Assembly (NCBI RefSeq): GCF_030813695.1
Contig: NZ_JAUSVA010000002.1
Location: 7,339,501-7,403,500 of the forward strand
Reading direction: 5' to 3'
Source of the DNA: Kitasatospora herbaricolor
Lineage (GTDB): Bacteria; Actinomycetota; Actinomycetes; Streptomycetales; Streptomycetaceae
DNA length: 64,000 nucleotides
The notes under the pieces were generated by a model that worked only from the letters and a program-made list of their open reading frames with translations, did not search any database and was not told where the DNA came from. Below are positions 42,474 through 51,381 of the stretch, in pieces; the stretch's first letter is position 1; every line of letters starts with the position of its first letter. The translations under genes and the position numbers were made by a program.

Positions 42474-44011
42474 TCCGCGCCCGGCACCGGCGCGGCCGGG
42501 CCGGGCCCCGCCGCCGGCCGCCGCCGCGGCCGCAGCGCGAGGGCGCCCGCCACGGCCGTCACGGCCACCGCCGTCAGCGGCACCACGTCACCGATCCGGT
42601 CGTACACCGTCCGCTCGGTCGGGGCGGCCGTCGCCAGCCGCACCGTCAGCGCGCCGGTGCGGTCGGTGCCGAGCCGGGCCAGCTCCCGGCCCTGGGCGTC
42701 GAACGCCGCCGAGACCCCGGTGAGCGAGGCCTGGACGACCGGGCGCCCGGTCTCGGCGGCCCGCAGCGCGCCCAGCGAGACGTGCTGCTCCGGTGCCCAG
42801 GTGTGCTGGAAGGTGGAGGTCGAGGACTGGTAGACCAGCACCCGGGCGCCCTGGTTCGCGGCGGCCCTGGACATGTCCGGGAAGGCCGACTCGAAGCAGA
42901 TCAGCGCGCCCACCGGCAGCGGCGCGCCCGCCCGGTCGGTGGCGGGCAGGACGTGGAAGGCGGTGCCGGGGGCGCGGTTCTCGCCGGCCGCCCTGCTCAC
43001 GCCGGCGATCCAGCCGAGCGCGGGCCGCAGCGGGATGTACTCGCCGAACGGCACCAGGCGGATCTTCCGGTAACGGTCGACGATGCCGTCCGGGTCGATC
43101 AGCACGGTGTCCTTGGAGATCCGCCCGTCGGCCTTGCGGGCGTCCTCGCCGGCCAGCAGCTGAGCGCCGGTGGCGGCCGACAGCCCGCGCAGGACGGCCA
43201 GCGTGGCGGTGTCCCGGTCCAGGTCGGCGGTGCTGCTGCTCTCGCCCCAGACCACCAGGTCCAGCGGCTGCCCGGCCAGTGCGGCGGTCGCCCGGACACC
43301 GGCGTCCAGCCGCTGCCCGGCGTCCTCGACCACCCCTGGCTGCACCAGCGCGACGGTCGCGGACCCCGCCGGCGCGGGCGCCGTCCGCAGCGCGAACAGC
43401 AGCGGGCCGGCCAGCAGGACGGCGGCGGCGGCGCCGGCCGCCAGGGCGCGGACCGGTCGCCGCCGGGCGCACAGCAGTACCGTGACCGCCGTGTTGGCGG
43501 CCACCACCGCCGCGCTGACCAGCCAGACCCCGCCGACCGAGGCCAGCGCGAGCACCGCCGGATGCTGCCACTGGGTCGCGCCGAGCAATGCCCAGGGGCC
43601 GCCCAGCGCGTGCCAGGAGCGCGCGAACTCGGTGGTCACCCAGACAGCGGGGACGACCACCAGTGCCGCCAGTGCCCGCCGGGCGGTCACCGGCGGGCGC
43701 AGCAGCCGCCACACCGCCAGGCCGACCGCGCCCTGCAGGGCGCCGAAGAGCAGCGCGAGCGGCAGCAGCCCCGGGCCGATCGAGGGGATCAGCCAGTACA
43801 TCGCGGTGAGGATGAACCCGGCACCGAACCACCAGCCGCGGACGGCCGCCTCCCGGGCGGACGGGGACCGCTGCATCAGCAGCAGGCCCGGTACCAGGCA
43901 GACCCAGGCCAGGCTGCCCAGCCCGGCGGCCGGGAAGCACAGCACCGGGACGGCTCCCGCGACCAGTGAGGCGTAGCGAGCGGGCTGGGTCAGGGCGGCT
44001 CGGAGTGACAT
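42449..44011 (-). CDS. lnt: Apolipoprotein N-acyltransferase
   Basis: 520 residues from ATG 44011; GGAGG abuts the ATG, too close for normal use, so GTG 44044 or a leaderless start remains possible. Lnt adds the third acyl chain to lipoproteins. Six N-terminal membrane helices precede a nitrilase-like domain with the Glu-Lys-Cys triad: VVWGESSSTAD, YRKIRLVPFGEY and GALICFESAFPD. One more helix lies near the C-terminus, then a Pro/Ala tail. Conserved YWLIPSIGPG and VWVTTEFARSW fit the family. It converges on the VOC gene. Confidence 0.93.
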   Translation of the reverse strand: MSLRAALTQPARYASLVAGAVPVLCFPAAGLGSLAWVCLVPGLLLMQRSPSAREAAVRGWWFGAGFILTAMYWLIPSIGPGLLPLALLFGALQGAVGLAVWRLLRPPVTARRALAALVVVPAVWVTTEFARSWHALGGPWALLGATQWQHPAVLALASVGGVWLVSAAVVAANTAVTVLLCARRRPVRALAAGAAAAVLLAGPLLFALRTAPAPAGSATVALVQPGVVEDAGQRLDAGVRATAALAGQPLDLVVWGESSSTADLDRDTATLAVLRGLSAATGAQLLAGEDARKADGRISKDTVLIDPDGIVDRYRKIRLVPFGEYIPLRPALGWIAGVSRAAGENRAPGTAFHVLPATDRAGAPLPVGALICFESAFPDMSRAAANQGARVLVYQSSTSTFQHTWAPEQHVSLGALRAAETGRPVVQASLTGVSAAFDAQGRELARLGTDRTGALTVRLATAAPTERTVYDRIGDVVPLTAVAVTAVAGALALRPRRRPAAGPGPAAPVPGADQPSVPAR

Positions 44012-44148
44012 CCTCCGATTGTCCGTTTCGGTGCGTAATGTCACCAGGCCACGCGGCCGGTGACGGTCGAAGAGTTCCACCCGGCCCGCCTGCCCGCGTT
44101 CCCGCCGGGGCATGCCCCGGCGGCCGCAGGACGGGCCCGGCTGCGCGC

Positions 44149-45189
44149 TCAGGCCGCCGGGCCCTGCGCAGCGTCGGTCTCCGCCGGATCAGCCGCCGCC
44201 GGATCGGCCGCCGCCGGGTCGGTCAGGGTGATCGCCACCTTGCCGCGGGCGTGACCCCCGGCGAGGTACCGGACGGCCCGGGGGACTTCGTCCAGCCGGA
44301 AGCTCCGGTCGAGCAGCGGGGTGACCCGGCCCGCCTCGATCAGCCCGGCCAGCACGCCCAGGTCGGCCCGGCCCGGTACGGCGAGCAGGCCGCGCAGGCG
44401 CTGCCGGACGAAGGGCGACAGCAGCAGCGCCCGGAGCGCCCGGTCGGTGCCGCCCAGCCACCGGCCGTCGTGCTCCCCGCCGACGATCACCAGCGTCCCC
44501 CGCGGGGTCAGCGCGCGCCGCAGCCGGGACAGCGGGCGGTTGCCCGCGGTGTCGACGATCAGGTCGTAGCGCCGCGGCCCGTCGGCGAAGTCCTCGCGGG
44601 TGTAGTCGCTGACGTGGTCGGCGCCGAGGGAGCGGACCAGCTCCGCCTTCGCGGGGCCGCAGACGCCGGTGACCTCCGCGCCGAAGGCCTTGGCCAGTTG
44701 GGTCGCGAACGATCCCACCCCGCCGGCCGCGCCGATCACCAGGACGTGCTGCCCGGGCCGCACCCGCCCGGCGTCGCGCAGCGCCCGCAGGGCCGTGACC
44801 GCGGACACCGGGACGACGGCCGCCTGTTCGAAGGTCAGGTTCGCCGGCTTCGGTGCGCACCGGTCCTGCCGGACCACGGCGTACTCGGCGAAGGAGCCCG
44901 CGCAGGTGCCGAACACCTCGTCGCCGACCCGCACGTCCGTCACCGCGGGGCCGACCGCCGTCACCTGCCCGCAGACGTCCATGCCCCGGGTCCGTACCCG
45001 GGGCGCCCGGAGCCCGACGCCGAGCCGCACCAGGTAGGGCAGCCCGGTGGTGAGGTGCCCGACGCCGGGGTCGAGACCGGCCGCGCGGACCCGCACCAGC
45101 ACTTCGCCGGGGCCGGGCACCGGCCGTTCCACCTCCCGCAGTTCCAGTACCTCGGGCGGGCCGTACCTGTCCTGGACGACGGCCTTCAC
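44149..45189 (-). CDS. Zinc-independent MDR oxidoreductase (quinone reductase-like)
   Basis: 346 residues from GTG 45189, with GAAGGAGA upstream. GroES-like N-terminal half (AVVQDRYGPPEVLELREVE) and a Rossmann half with VLVIGAAGGVGSFATQLAKAFGA, which lacks the zinc-ligand pattern of alcohol dehydrogenases. It reduces quinones or enones with NAD(P)H; the exact substrate is unknown. Three short DPAAA-like repeats end the protein. The start overlaps the XRE regulator stop by 4 nt, so it belongs to the membrane protein-XRE-oxidoreductase unit. Confidence 0.9.
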   Translation of the reverse strand: MKAVVQDRYGPPEVLELREVERPVPGPGEVLVRVRAAGLDPGVGHLTTGLPYLVRLGVGLRAPRVRTRGMDVCGQVTAVGPAVTDVRVGDEVFGTCAGSFAEYAVVRQDRCAPKPANLTFEQAAVVPVSAVTALRALRDAGRVRPGQHVLVIGAAGGVGSFATQLAKAFGAEVTGVCGPAKAELVRSLGADHVSDYTREDFADGPRRYDLIVDTAGNRPLSRLRRALTPRGTLVIVGGEHDGRWLGGTDRALRALLLSPFVRQRLRGLLAVPGRADLGVLAGLIEAGRVTPLLDRSFRLDEVPRAVRYLAGGHARGKVAITLTDPAAADPAAADPAETDAAQGPAA

Positions 45190-45440
45190 GGTCGGTCTCC
45201 TTCACTGTCCGGCCCGCCGGCCGGCTGGTTGTCCGGGTACTGGAAGACCTCGTCGAGCGGGACGGCGAAGGCCCGGGCGATCTGGAAGGCCATCTCCAGC
45301 GAGGGGGAGTAGCGGCCCTGCTCGATGGCGATCACGGTCTGCCGGGTGACGCCGATCCGGGCCGCCAGCTCCGCCTGGGTCATCTCGCCGTGGGTGAACC
45401 GCAGGGCGCGGATCACATTGGTGACCCTGGTCGGCTTCAC
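45186..45440 (-). CDS. Small XRE-family regulator
   Basis: 84 residues from GTG 45440, overlapping the membrane protein stop by 4 nt (GTGA); GTG 45443 is adjacent. The helix-turn-helix covers most of the protein: MTQAELAARIGVTRQTVIAI, EQGRYSPSLEMAFQIARAF, VPLDEVFQY. Short regulators of this type paired with a small membrane protein are common in actinomycetes. It probably controls its own unit. Confidence 0.9.
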   Translation of the reverse strand: MKPTRVTNVIRALRFTHGEMTQAELAARIGVTRQTVIAIEQGRYSPSLEMAFQIARAFAVPLDEVFQYPDNQPAGGPDSEGDRP

Positions 45441-45865
45441 CACGCCGGGAGCCCCCGGCGGTAGGCGACGATCTTGGCGGCGGACCCGAGCACGGCGGAC
45501 AGGACGAACGCCAGGTAGGTCGCGTTGGCGATCCAGAACGGGTCGAGCCGGGCCAGCGCCATCCCGAGGGCGCTCACCCCGCCGAGTACCACGAAGGCCT
45601 GCCCGATCCGCTCGCCGAAGCGGTGGATCTCGCGGTCCCGCTGGTCCTTGCGGCCGCAGTCCTCGCGGGTGGTGAGCGCGGCCGCGATGGTGAGCACGAT
45701 CGTCGCCGTCACCGCGGCGAGGACGCTCCACAGCAGGGCGGCCGCGTACGGCAGCCGGTCGACCGGGGCGCCGCCGGCCCCGCCGAGTACGGCGGCGAGG
45801 TACCCGGCGTAGGTCACGACGGTGACCACGCCCATGATCCATACGCGTTTCTCTTCGAGTGGCAT
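45437..45865 (-). CDS. Four-helix membrane protein linked to the XRE regulator
   Basis: 142 residues from ATG 45865 (MPLEEKRVW). Four hydrophobic segments with a charged loop between the second and third (TTREDCGRKDQRDREIHRFG). No known domain is recognised. No ribosome site precedes the ATG, but a -10 box ends 6 nt upstream, which suggests a leaderless mRNA. The likely role is as a sensor or partner of the small XRE protein encoded next. Confidence 0.8.
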   Translation of the reverse strand: MPLEEKRVWIMGVVTVVTYAGYLAAVLGGAGGAPVDRLPYAAALLWSVLAAVTATIVLTIAAALTTREDCGRKDQRDREIHRFGERIGQAFVVLGGVSALGMALARLDPFWIANATYLAFVLSAVLGSAAKIVAYRRGLPAW

Positions 45866-45871
45866 GGCAGC

Positions 45872-45900
45872 AATGTAAAGAAAAACAGACAGCATGTCCA
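45872..45900 (-). promoter_or_regulatory. Leaderless promoter of the membrane protein-XRE unit
   Basis: On the minus strand, TGGACA (45900-45895), a 17-nt spacer and TACATT (45877-45872) are followed by 6 nt and ATG 45865. Spacing and sequence fit a strong sigma-70-type promoter starting at the ATG. Confidence 0.6.
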
Positions 45901-45912
45901 GATTCTTTGACA
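45895..45912. promoter_or_regulatory. Possible XRE operator
   Basis: TGTCCAGATTCTTTGACA has TGTC/GACA ends and an inner A/T match around a non-symmetric core. It overlaps the -35 box, where a repressor would act. Weak symmetry. Confidence 0.25.
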
Positions 45913-45934
45913 TTGGAGGGGCGCGGCGGCCTGC

Positions 45935-45966
45935 GCGAGGGTGTGAGGGCGCGAGGGTGTGAGGGC
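45935..45966. repeat. 16-bp tandem repeat
   Basis: GCGAGGGTGTGAGGGC occurs twice in tandem (45935-45950, 45951-45966) in the gap before the cobN terminator. Confidence 0.85.
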
Positions 45967-45974
45967 GTGAAAAA

Positions 45975-46005
45975 GGCTGCCCCGACCGTGAAGGTCGGGG
46001 CAGCC
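45975..46005 (-). terminator. Rho-independent terminator of cobN
   Basis: GGCTGCCCCGACC (45975-45987) and GGTCGGGGCAGCC (45993-46005) form a perfect 13-bp stem with a 5-nt loop. Read on the minus strand it is followed by TTTTT, making it a canonical terminator 38 bp after the cobN stop. Confidence 0.92.
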
Positions 46006-46043
46006 GGGTGCGGCCGGTCAGGGCCGGTGCGGTCAGGCAGGGC

Positions 46044-49000
46044 TCAGCCCTCGCCCTCCAGGTCGCCCTCGGTCTCCAGGAAGGCCGCCTGCAACTGCTC
46101 GATCAGCTCCGGGTCGGGCTCGGCCCACAGCCCGCGGCTCGCCGCCTCCAGCAGCCGCTCGCTGATCCCGTGCAGCGCCCACGGGTTGGCGCCGGCCAGG
46201 AACTCCCGGTTGGTCGGGTCGAGCACGTACTCCTGGGTCAGCTTCTCGTACATCCAGTCGGCGACCACGCCGGTGGTGGCGTCGTAGCCGAACAGGTAGT
46301 CCACGGTCGCCGCCATCTCGAAGGCGCCCTTGTAGCCGTGCCGGCGCATCGCCTCGATCCAGCGCGGGTTGACCACCCGGGCGCGGAAGACCCGGGCCGC
46401 CTCCTCGGTGAGGGTGCGGGTGCGGACGGTCTCCGGGCGGGTCGAGTCGCCGATGTACGCCGTCGGGGCCTTGCCGGTGAGCGCCCGGACGGTGGCCACC
46501 ATGCCGCCGTGGTACTGGAAGTAGTCGTCCGAGTCGGCGATGTCGTGCTCACGGGTGTCGGTGTTCTTCGCCGCCACGGTGATCCGCTTGTACGCCGTCT
46601 CCATCTCCTCGCGGGCCGGCCGGCCCCCGAGGTCGCGGCCGTAGGCGTAGCCGCCCCAGACCGTGTAGACCTCGGCCAGGTCGGCGTCGGTGCGCCAGTC
46701 CCGGCTGTCGATCAGCTGGAGCAGACCGGCGCCGTAGGTGCCCGGACGGGAGCCGAACACCCGGACGGTGGCCTTGCGCTCGTCGCCGTGCACCGCGAGG
46801 TCGGCCTGCACGTGCGCCCGGACGTAGTTCTGCTCGTCCGCCTCCTCCTGGCGGGCGGCCAGGCGCACCGCGTCGTCCAGCAGGTTGACCACGTGCGGGA
46901 AGGCGTCCCGGAAGAAGCCCGAGATGCGCAGCGTCACGTCGATCCGCGGCCGGCCGAGTTCGGCCAGGTCGATCGCCTCCAGGCCGGTGACCCGGCGCGA
47001 GGCGTCGTCCCAGACCGGGCGCACGCCGAGCAGGGCGAAGGCCTCGGCGATGTCGTCGCCGGCGGTGCGCATCGCGCTGGTGCCCCAGAGCGAGAGGCCG
47101 ACCGAGACCGGGAACGCGCCGTCGTTGTCGGCCTGGTAGCGCTCGACCAGCGAGGCGGCCAGCGCCTGGCCGGTCTCCCAGGCGAGCCGGCTGGGCACCG
47201 CCTTCGGGTCCACGGAGTAGAAGTTGCGGCCGGTCGGCAGCACGTTGACCAGCCCGCGCAGCGGGGAGCCGGACGGGCCGGCCTTGACGAAGCCGCCGCG
47301 CAGCGCGTGCAGCACCGCGTCCAGCTCGTCGGTGGTCGCGGCGAGCCGCGGGACGAGCTGGCGGGCGCCGAAGTCCAGCACCTCGGCGACGGCCGGCGGC
47401 AGCCCGGCGGCGACCTTCTCGACCGCCTCCGGCGCCCAGTCCTCGGCCTCCATCGCCTCCACCAGCTCGCGGGCCTTCGCCTCGGCCGCGTCGGTGGCGC
47501 CCAGCTTCAGCGCCGCCTCGTCCAGGCCGAGAGCCTCGCGCAGGCCGGGCAGCGCGGCGACGCCGCCCCAGATCTGCCGGGCCCGCAGGATGGCCAGCAC
47601 GATGTTGACCCGGTCGACGCCGGCCGGGGCCTGGCCCAGCACGTGCAGGCCGTCCCGGATCTGGGCGTCCTTCACCTCGCAGAGCCAGCCGTCGACGTGC
47701 AGCAGGAAGTCGTCGAAGCCGTCGTCCTCGGGCCGCTCGTCCAGCCCGAGGTCGTGGTCGAGGCGGGCGGCCTGGATCAGCGTCCAGATCTGGGCGCGGA
47801 CGGCCGGCAGCTTGGCCGGGTCCATCGCGGCGATGTTGGCGTGCTCGTCGAGCAGCTGCTCCAGCCGGGCGATGTCGCCGTAGCTCTCGGCGCGGGCCAT
47901 CGGCGGCACCAGGTGGTCGACCAGGGTGGCGTGCGCGCGGCGCTTGGCCTGGGTGCCCTCGCCCGGGTCGTTCACCAGGAAGGGGTAGACCAGCGGCAGG
48001 TCGCCGAGCGCGGCGTCCGGGCCGCACTCCGCGGACAGCGCGGCGGTCTTGCCGGGCAGCCACTCCAGGTTGCCGTGCTTGCCGAGGTGGACGACCGCGT
48101 CGGCGCCGAAGCCGCCGTCCTCCTGGGCGGCCGCGATCCAGCGGTAGGCGGCCAGGTAGTGGTGCGAGGGCGGCAGGTCGGGGTCGTGGTAGATCGCGAC
48201 CGGGTTCTCGCCGAAGCCGCGCGGCGGCTGGATCAGCACCAGCAGGTTGCCGGCCCGCAACGCCGCCAGCACGATGTCGCCGTCCGGGTTGACGCTGCGG
48301 TCCACGTACAGCTCGCCGGGGGCCGGGCCCCAGTGCCGCTCGACCTCCTCGCGCAGGCCTTCCGGCAGCTCGGCGTACCAGCGACGGTAGTCCGCGGCGG
48401 GGATCCGCACCGGGTTGCGGGCGAGCTGGTCCTCCGTCAGCCAGTCCTGGTCGTAGCCGCCGGCCGCGATCAGGGCGTGGATCAGCGCGTCGCCCTCGTG
48501 GGTGTCGTTCAGTGCCTGCGCACTCGCCTCCGGGCCCTCGGACCGGGGGGCGAGGCCCGGCAGCGCGTCCGGCCCGTCCAGCGGCCCGAGGTCCATGCCC
48601 TCCTCGCGCAGCCGGGTCAGCAGGCGCACCGCGCTCGCCGGGGTGTCCAGGCCGACCGCGTTGCCGACCCGGGCGTGCTTGGTCGGGTACGCGGAGAGCA
48701 CCAGCGCGAGCCGCCGTTCGGCGGCCGGGATGTGCCGCAGCCGGGCGTGCCGCACCGCGATGCCGGCCACCCGGGCGGCCCGCTCGGGGTCGGCGGCGTA
48801 GACGGTCAGGCCGTCCTCGTCCAGCTCCTTGAAGGAGAACGGGACGGTGATCAGGCGGCCGTCGAACTCGGGGACGGCGACCTGGGTGGCGGTGTCCAGC
48901 GGGGAGAGGCCGTCGTCGCTGGCCTCCCAGGCGGCGCGGGACCAGGTCAGGCAGAGCGCCTGGAGGATCGGGCGGTCCAGCGCGGCCAGCGCGCCCGCGT

Positions 49001-49706
49001 CCCAGGCCTCCTCGTCGCCGCCGGCCGAGGCGTCGGCGGGGCGGGTGCCGCCGGCCGCGAGCACGGTGGTGATGATCGCGTCCGCCTGCCCCAGCTCGGC
49101 CAGCAGCTCGGGCTCGGCGCCGCGCAGCGAGGAGCAGTACAGCGGGCGCGGGCGGGCGCCCTTGTCCTCGATCGCCCGGCAGAGCGTCTCGACGAAGGCG
49201 GTGTTGCCGCTCATGTGGTGGGCGCGGTAGTAGAGCACCGCGATCACCGGGCCGTCGGCGTTCTCCGCCGACGCGGTGCGCTCCAGCGGGCCCCACTCGG
49301 GCGCGGAGGCGGGCGCGGCGAAGCCGTGGCCGGTGAGCAGGACGGTGTCGGAGAGGAAGGCGCCGAGCTCGGCGAGGTTCGCCGGGCCGCCGTGCGCGAG
49401 GTAGGCGTGCGCCTCGGCGGCGATGCCGGCGGGCACGGTGGACAGCTCCATCAGCTGGGCGTCCGGGGCCTGCTCGCCGGTCAGCACGATCACCGGGCGG
49501 GGGCCGGCCAGCAGCGCTTCCAGGCCCTCCTGCCAGGCGCGGCGCCCGCCGAGCAGGCGGACCACCACCAGGTCGGTGCCCTCCACCAGCGCGGGGAGGT
49601 CGGCGGCGGTGAGCCGGGCGGGGTTGCCGAGGCGGTAGCCGACCGGGCCCTCGCAGGCACGGGCGCTCAGCAGGTCGGTGTCGGAGGTCGACAGAAGCAG
49701 GATCAT
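46044..49706 (-). CDS. cobN: Cobaltochelatase subunit CobN
   Basis: 1220 residues from ATG 49706, with GGGAGGG upstream. CobN is the large subunit that inserts cobalt into hydrogenobyrinate a,c-diamide with CobST-type ATPase subunits. Family features: MILLLSTSDTDLLSAR at the start, VIAVLYYRAHHMSGNTAFVE, VHLGKHGNLEWLPGKTAALS, LPPSHHYLAAYRW, and DYLFGYDATTGVVADWMYEK near the C-terminus. Length is normal. A cobalamin riboswitch and a 43-codon ORF precede it, and the ORF stop overlaps the cobN start by ATGA. CobS and CobT genes are not in this window. Confidence 0.97.
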   Translation of the reverse strand: MILLLSTSDTDLLSARACEGPVGYRLGNPARLTAADLPALVEGTDLVVVRLLGGRRAWQEGLEALLAGPRPVIVLTGEQAPDAQLMELSTVPAGIAAEAHAYLAHGGPANLAELGAFLSDTVLLTGHGFAAPASAPEWGPLERTASAENADGPVIAVLYYRAHHMSGNTAFVETLCRAIEDKGARPRPLYCSSLRGAEPELLAELGQADAIITTVLAAGGTRPADASAGGDEEAWDAGALAALDRPILQALCLTWSRAAWEASDDGLSPLDTATQVAVPEFDGRLITVPFSFKELDEDGLTVYAADPERAARVAGIAVRHARLRHIPAAERRLALVLSAYPTKHARVGNAVGLDTPASAVRLLTRLREEGMDLGPLDGPDALPGLAPRSEGPEASAQALNDTHEGDALIHALIAAGGYDQDWLTEDQLARNPVRIPAADYRRWYAELPEGLREEVERHWGPAPGELYVDRSVNPDGDIVLAALRAGNLLVLIQPPRGFGENPVAIYHDPDLPPSHHYLAAYRWIAAAQEDGGFGADAVVHLGKHGNLEWLPGKTAALSAECGPDAALGDLPLVYPFLVNDPGEGTQAKRRAHATLVDHLVPPMARAESYGDIARLEQLLDEHANIAAMDPAKLPAVRAQIWTLIQAARLDHDLGLDERPEDDGFDDFLLHVDGWLCEVKDAQIRDGLHVLGQAPAGVDRVNIVLAILRARQIWGGVAALPGLREALGLDEAALKLGATDAAEAKARELVEAMEAEDWAPEAVEKVAAGLPPAVAEVLDFGARQLVPRLAATTDELDAVLHALRGGFVKAGPSGSPLRGLVNVLPTGRNFYSVDPKAVPSRLAWETGQALAASLVERYQADNDGAFPVSVGLSLWGTSAMRTAGDDIAEAFALLGVRPVWDDASRRVTGLEAIDLAELGRPRIDVTLRISGFFRDAFPHVVNLLDDAVRLAARQEEADEQNYVRAHVQADLAVHGDERKATVRVFGSRPGTYGAGLLQLIDSRDWRTDADLAEVYTVWGGYAYGRDLGGRPAREEMETAYKRITVAAKNTDTREHDIADSDDYFQYHGGMVATVRALTGKAPTAYIGDSTRPETVRTRTLTEEAARVFRARVVNPRWIEAMRRHGYKGAFEMAATVDYLFGYDATTGVVADWMYEKLTQEYVLDPTNREFLAGANPWALHGISERLLEAASRGLWAEPDPELIEQLQAAFLETEGDLEGEG

Positions 49707-49834
49707 GCGAAGGCCCTCCCGGCCTCGATGGCGGGCAGGGCTACGAGCACGGGTGTCGGCGCGGGTCCGGACCCGGGCAGGGGCACGGCGCCCGGCGCGG
49801 GCGGGAGCCCGGGCGCAGGCATGCGGCAGCGCAT
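49703..49834 (-). CDS. 43-residue upstream ORF coupled to cobN
   Basis: ATG 49834 lies about 8 nt behind GAGGAAGG and encodes a Pro/Ala-rich peptide (MRCRMPAPGLPPAPGAV...). Its TGA overlaps the cobN ATG as ATGA. It sits between the riboswitch hairpin and cobN, so riboswitch control of this ORF could be passed on to cobN by coupling. No family is recognised. Confidence 0.5.
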   Translation of the reverse strand: MRCRMPAPGLPPAPGAVPLPGSGPAPTPVLVALPAIEAGRAFA

Positions 49835-49870
49835 AGGTCGAGCCTTCCTCGGGGTCCGCGCCCCGTGGGG

Positions 49871-49898
49871 GATCCCCGGCCGTCGGGCCGGGGGGATC
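49871..49898 (-). promoter_or_regulatory. Expression-platform hairpin after the cobalamin riboswitch
   Basis: An 11-bp stem (GATCCCCGGCC at 49871-49881 with GGCCGGGGGGATC at 49886-49898, two bulged G, 4-nt loop) directly follows the B12 box. No U-tract is present, so it may regulate translation or be a high-GC terminator. Confidence 0.5.
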
Positions 49899-50026
49899 GG
49901 GACGGCAGGAGTTCCTGGCTCCCACGGTCGGTGAACCGTGGTCACAGTGGCGGGACCGCACCGGGTTCGCACCGGTTTCCTCCCCTTTGCGCCGTCTCTG
50001 GCGTGAGCGGACCCCGAAGGATCCGC
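49895..50026 (-). ncRNA. Cobalamin (B12) riboswitch
   Basis: Read on the minus strand the conserved core is clear: a UUCG-capped hairpin (GGATCC-TTCG-GGGTCC) at the 5' side, then GGAAACCGGTGCGAACCCGG, CGGTCCCGCCACTGT, and the B12 box AGCCAGGAACTCCTGCC (about 49904-49920). It lies about 190 nt upstream of cobN and should lower expression when cobalamin is plentiful. A TACTAT -10 candidate lies at 50040-50035. Exact ends are approximate. Confidence 0.93.
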
Positions 50027-50100
50027 CCGGGAGCATAGTAGGTGCTGGGGGTGATCCACGGGACAGAGTCCCCGGCCGGATCCTGGGTATGCTCGCCGCC

Positions 50101-51381
50101 ATGTCACCCTCACCCGACCCCGCAGGACCGGGCCCCGGCGTGCCCGACCGGGCGCGCGGGGACGCGTGTCCGGGGGCCCTTCGCCTACACACCGCCGACG
50201 ACGGCTCGCTCGCCCGAGTCCGGCTGCCCGGCGGGCTGCTGACGTCACGTCAGGCAATCGCGCTGGCCGACGCAGCCGAGCAGCTCGGGGACGCCCACCT
50301 GGAGACCACCTCGCGCGGGAACGTCCAGTTGCGCGGCCTCCCCGAGGACTGCGGGCAGGACCTCGGCGCCCGGCTGCGGGCCGCCGGCCTGCTGCCCTCG
50401 GACCGGCACGAGCGGGTCCGCAACATCGTCGCCTCGCCGCTGGCCGGCGTCGACGGCAACGGGCATGCGGACGTGACCACTTGGGCCCGCGAGCTGGACG
50501 CCGCCCTGTGCGCCGCCGACTGGACCACCGCGCTGTCCGGCCGCTTCCTGTTCGCCCTCGACGACGGCCGGGGCGACGTCGCCGCGCTCGACGCCGATGT
50601 GACATTGATCGCAAGCCCCGACGGGCCGGCACTCCTGCGCCTGGGCCGTGCCACCACCGGGGTGCTGGTCCCGGCCGGACAGGCCGTCGCCGCGGCGATG
50701 CGTGCCGCCGGGGACTTCCTCGCCCTGCTGGGCGAGAGCGGCACCAAGGCCTGGCGGATCCGCGAGGCCGACCCCGACGGCACCCGGCTGACCCCGCCCG
50801 GACACCCCGTCGTCCCGCTGCCCGCCCTGCCCGGCGCGCCGCCGCAGGCCGGCCCGGTGACCGGCCCGGACGGACGGCACGGCCTCTCGGTCGGACTGCC
50901 GTTCGGACGCGCCGCCGTCGCGCAGTGGCGGCTGCTCGCCGCGGCCGCCGCCGACGGCGCCGGCGAACTGCGGGTGACCCCGTGGCGCGGTGTGGTGCTC
51001 CCCGGCCTCGACCCGGCCCGCTCGGCGGGCTGGGCCGGCCGGCTGGCCGCCGCCGGCCTCGGGCTCGACCCGCACTCCCCGTGGGAACGCGCCATGGCCT
51101 GCACCGGGACCCCCGGCTGCGCCAAGTCCCTGGCGGACGTCCGCGGCGACGCGGCCCGCGCACTGGCCGCCGCCGGCCGCGCCGGCGGCCGCCTGCTGCC
51201 CGTGCACTGGTCGGGCTGCGAACGGCGCTGCGGGCATCCGGCGGGCGAGTGGGTGGACGTGCTCGCCACACCGGACGGATACCGGGTGGCCGTCCGCCGC
51301 CCGGACGGCACGTCCACCGACCAAGCAACGACAACGCAACAGACGGCCGACGCAGTGGCCCGGGCCCGGAGGACCAAGTGA
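50101..51381 (+). CDS. cobG: CobG-like precorrin-3B synthase
   Basis: 426 residues from ATG 50101; ATG 50089 is also in frame, and neither has a good ribosome site. A TATGCT box 7 nt before 50101 would suit a leaderless mRNA. CobG oxidises precorrin-3A and contains siroheme-linked 4Fe-4S. Nitrite/sulfite reductase-like features: HLETTSRGNVQLRGLPE, four cluster Cys in CTGTPGCAKS and WSGCERRCGHP, and GLPFGRAAVAQW. Divergent from cobN. It overlaps cobH by 4 nt (GTGA). Confidence 0.93.
   Translation: MSPSPDPAGPGPGVPDRARGDACPGALRLHTADDGSLARVRLPGGLLTSRQAIALADAAEQLGDAHLETTSRGNVQLRGLPEDCGQDLGARLRAAGLLPSDRHERVRNIVASPLAGVDGNGHADVTTWARELDAALCAADWTTALSGRFLFALDDGRGDVAALDADVTLIASPDGPALLRLGRATTGVLVPAGQAVAAAMRAAGDFLALLGESGTKAWRIREADPDGTRLTPPGHPVVPLPALPGAPPQAGPVTGPDGRHGLSVGLPFGRAAVAQWRLLAAAAADGAGELRVTPWRGVVLPGLDPARSAGWAGRLAAAGLGLDPHSPWERAMACTGTPGCAKSLADVRGDAARALAAAGRAGGRLLPVHWSGCERRCGHPAGEWVDVLATPDGYRVAVRRPDGTSTDQATTTQQTADAVARARRTK

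Noticed and set aside
46549..49296. Very long open frame within cobN in another frame of the same strand
   Set aside because: Arg/Gly/Pro-rich translation is a shadow of the GC-rich cobN codons.
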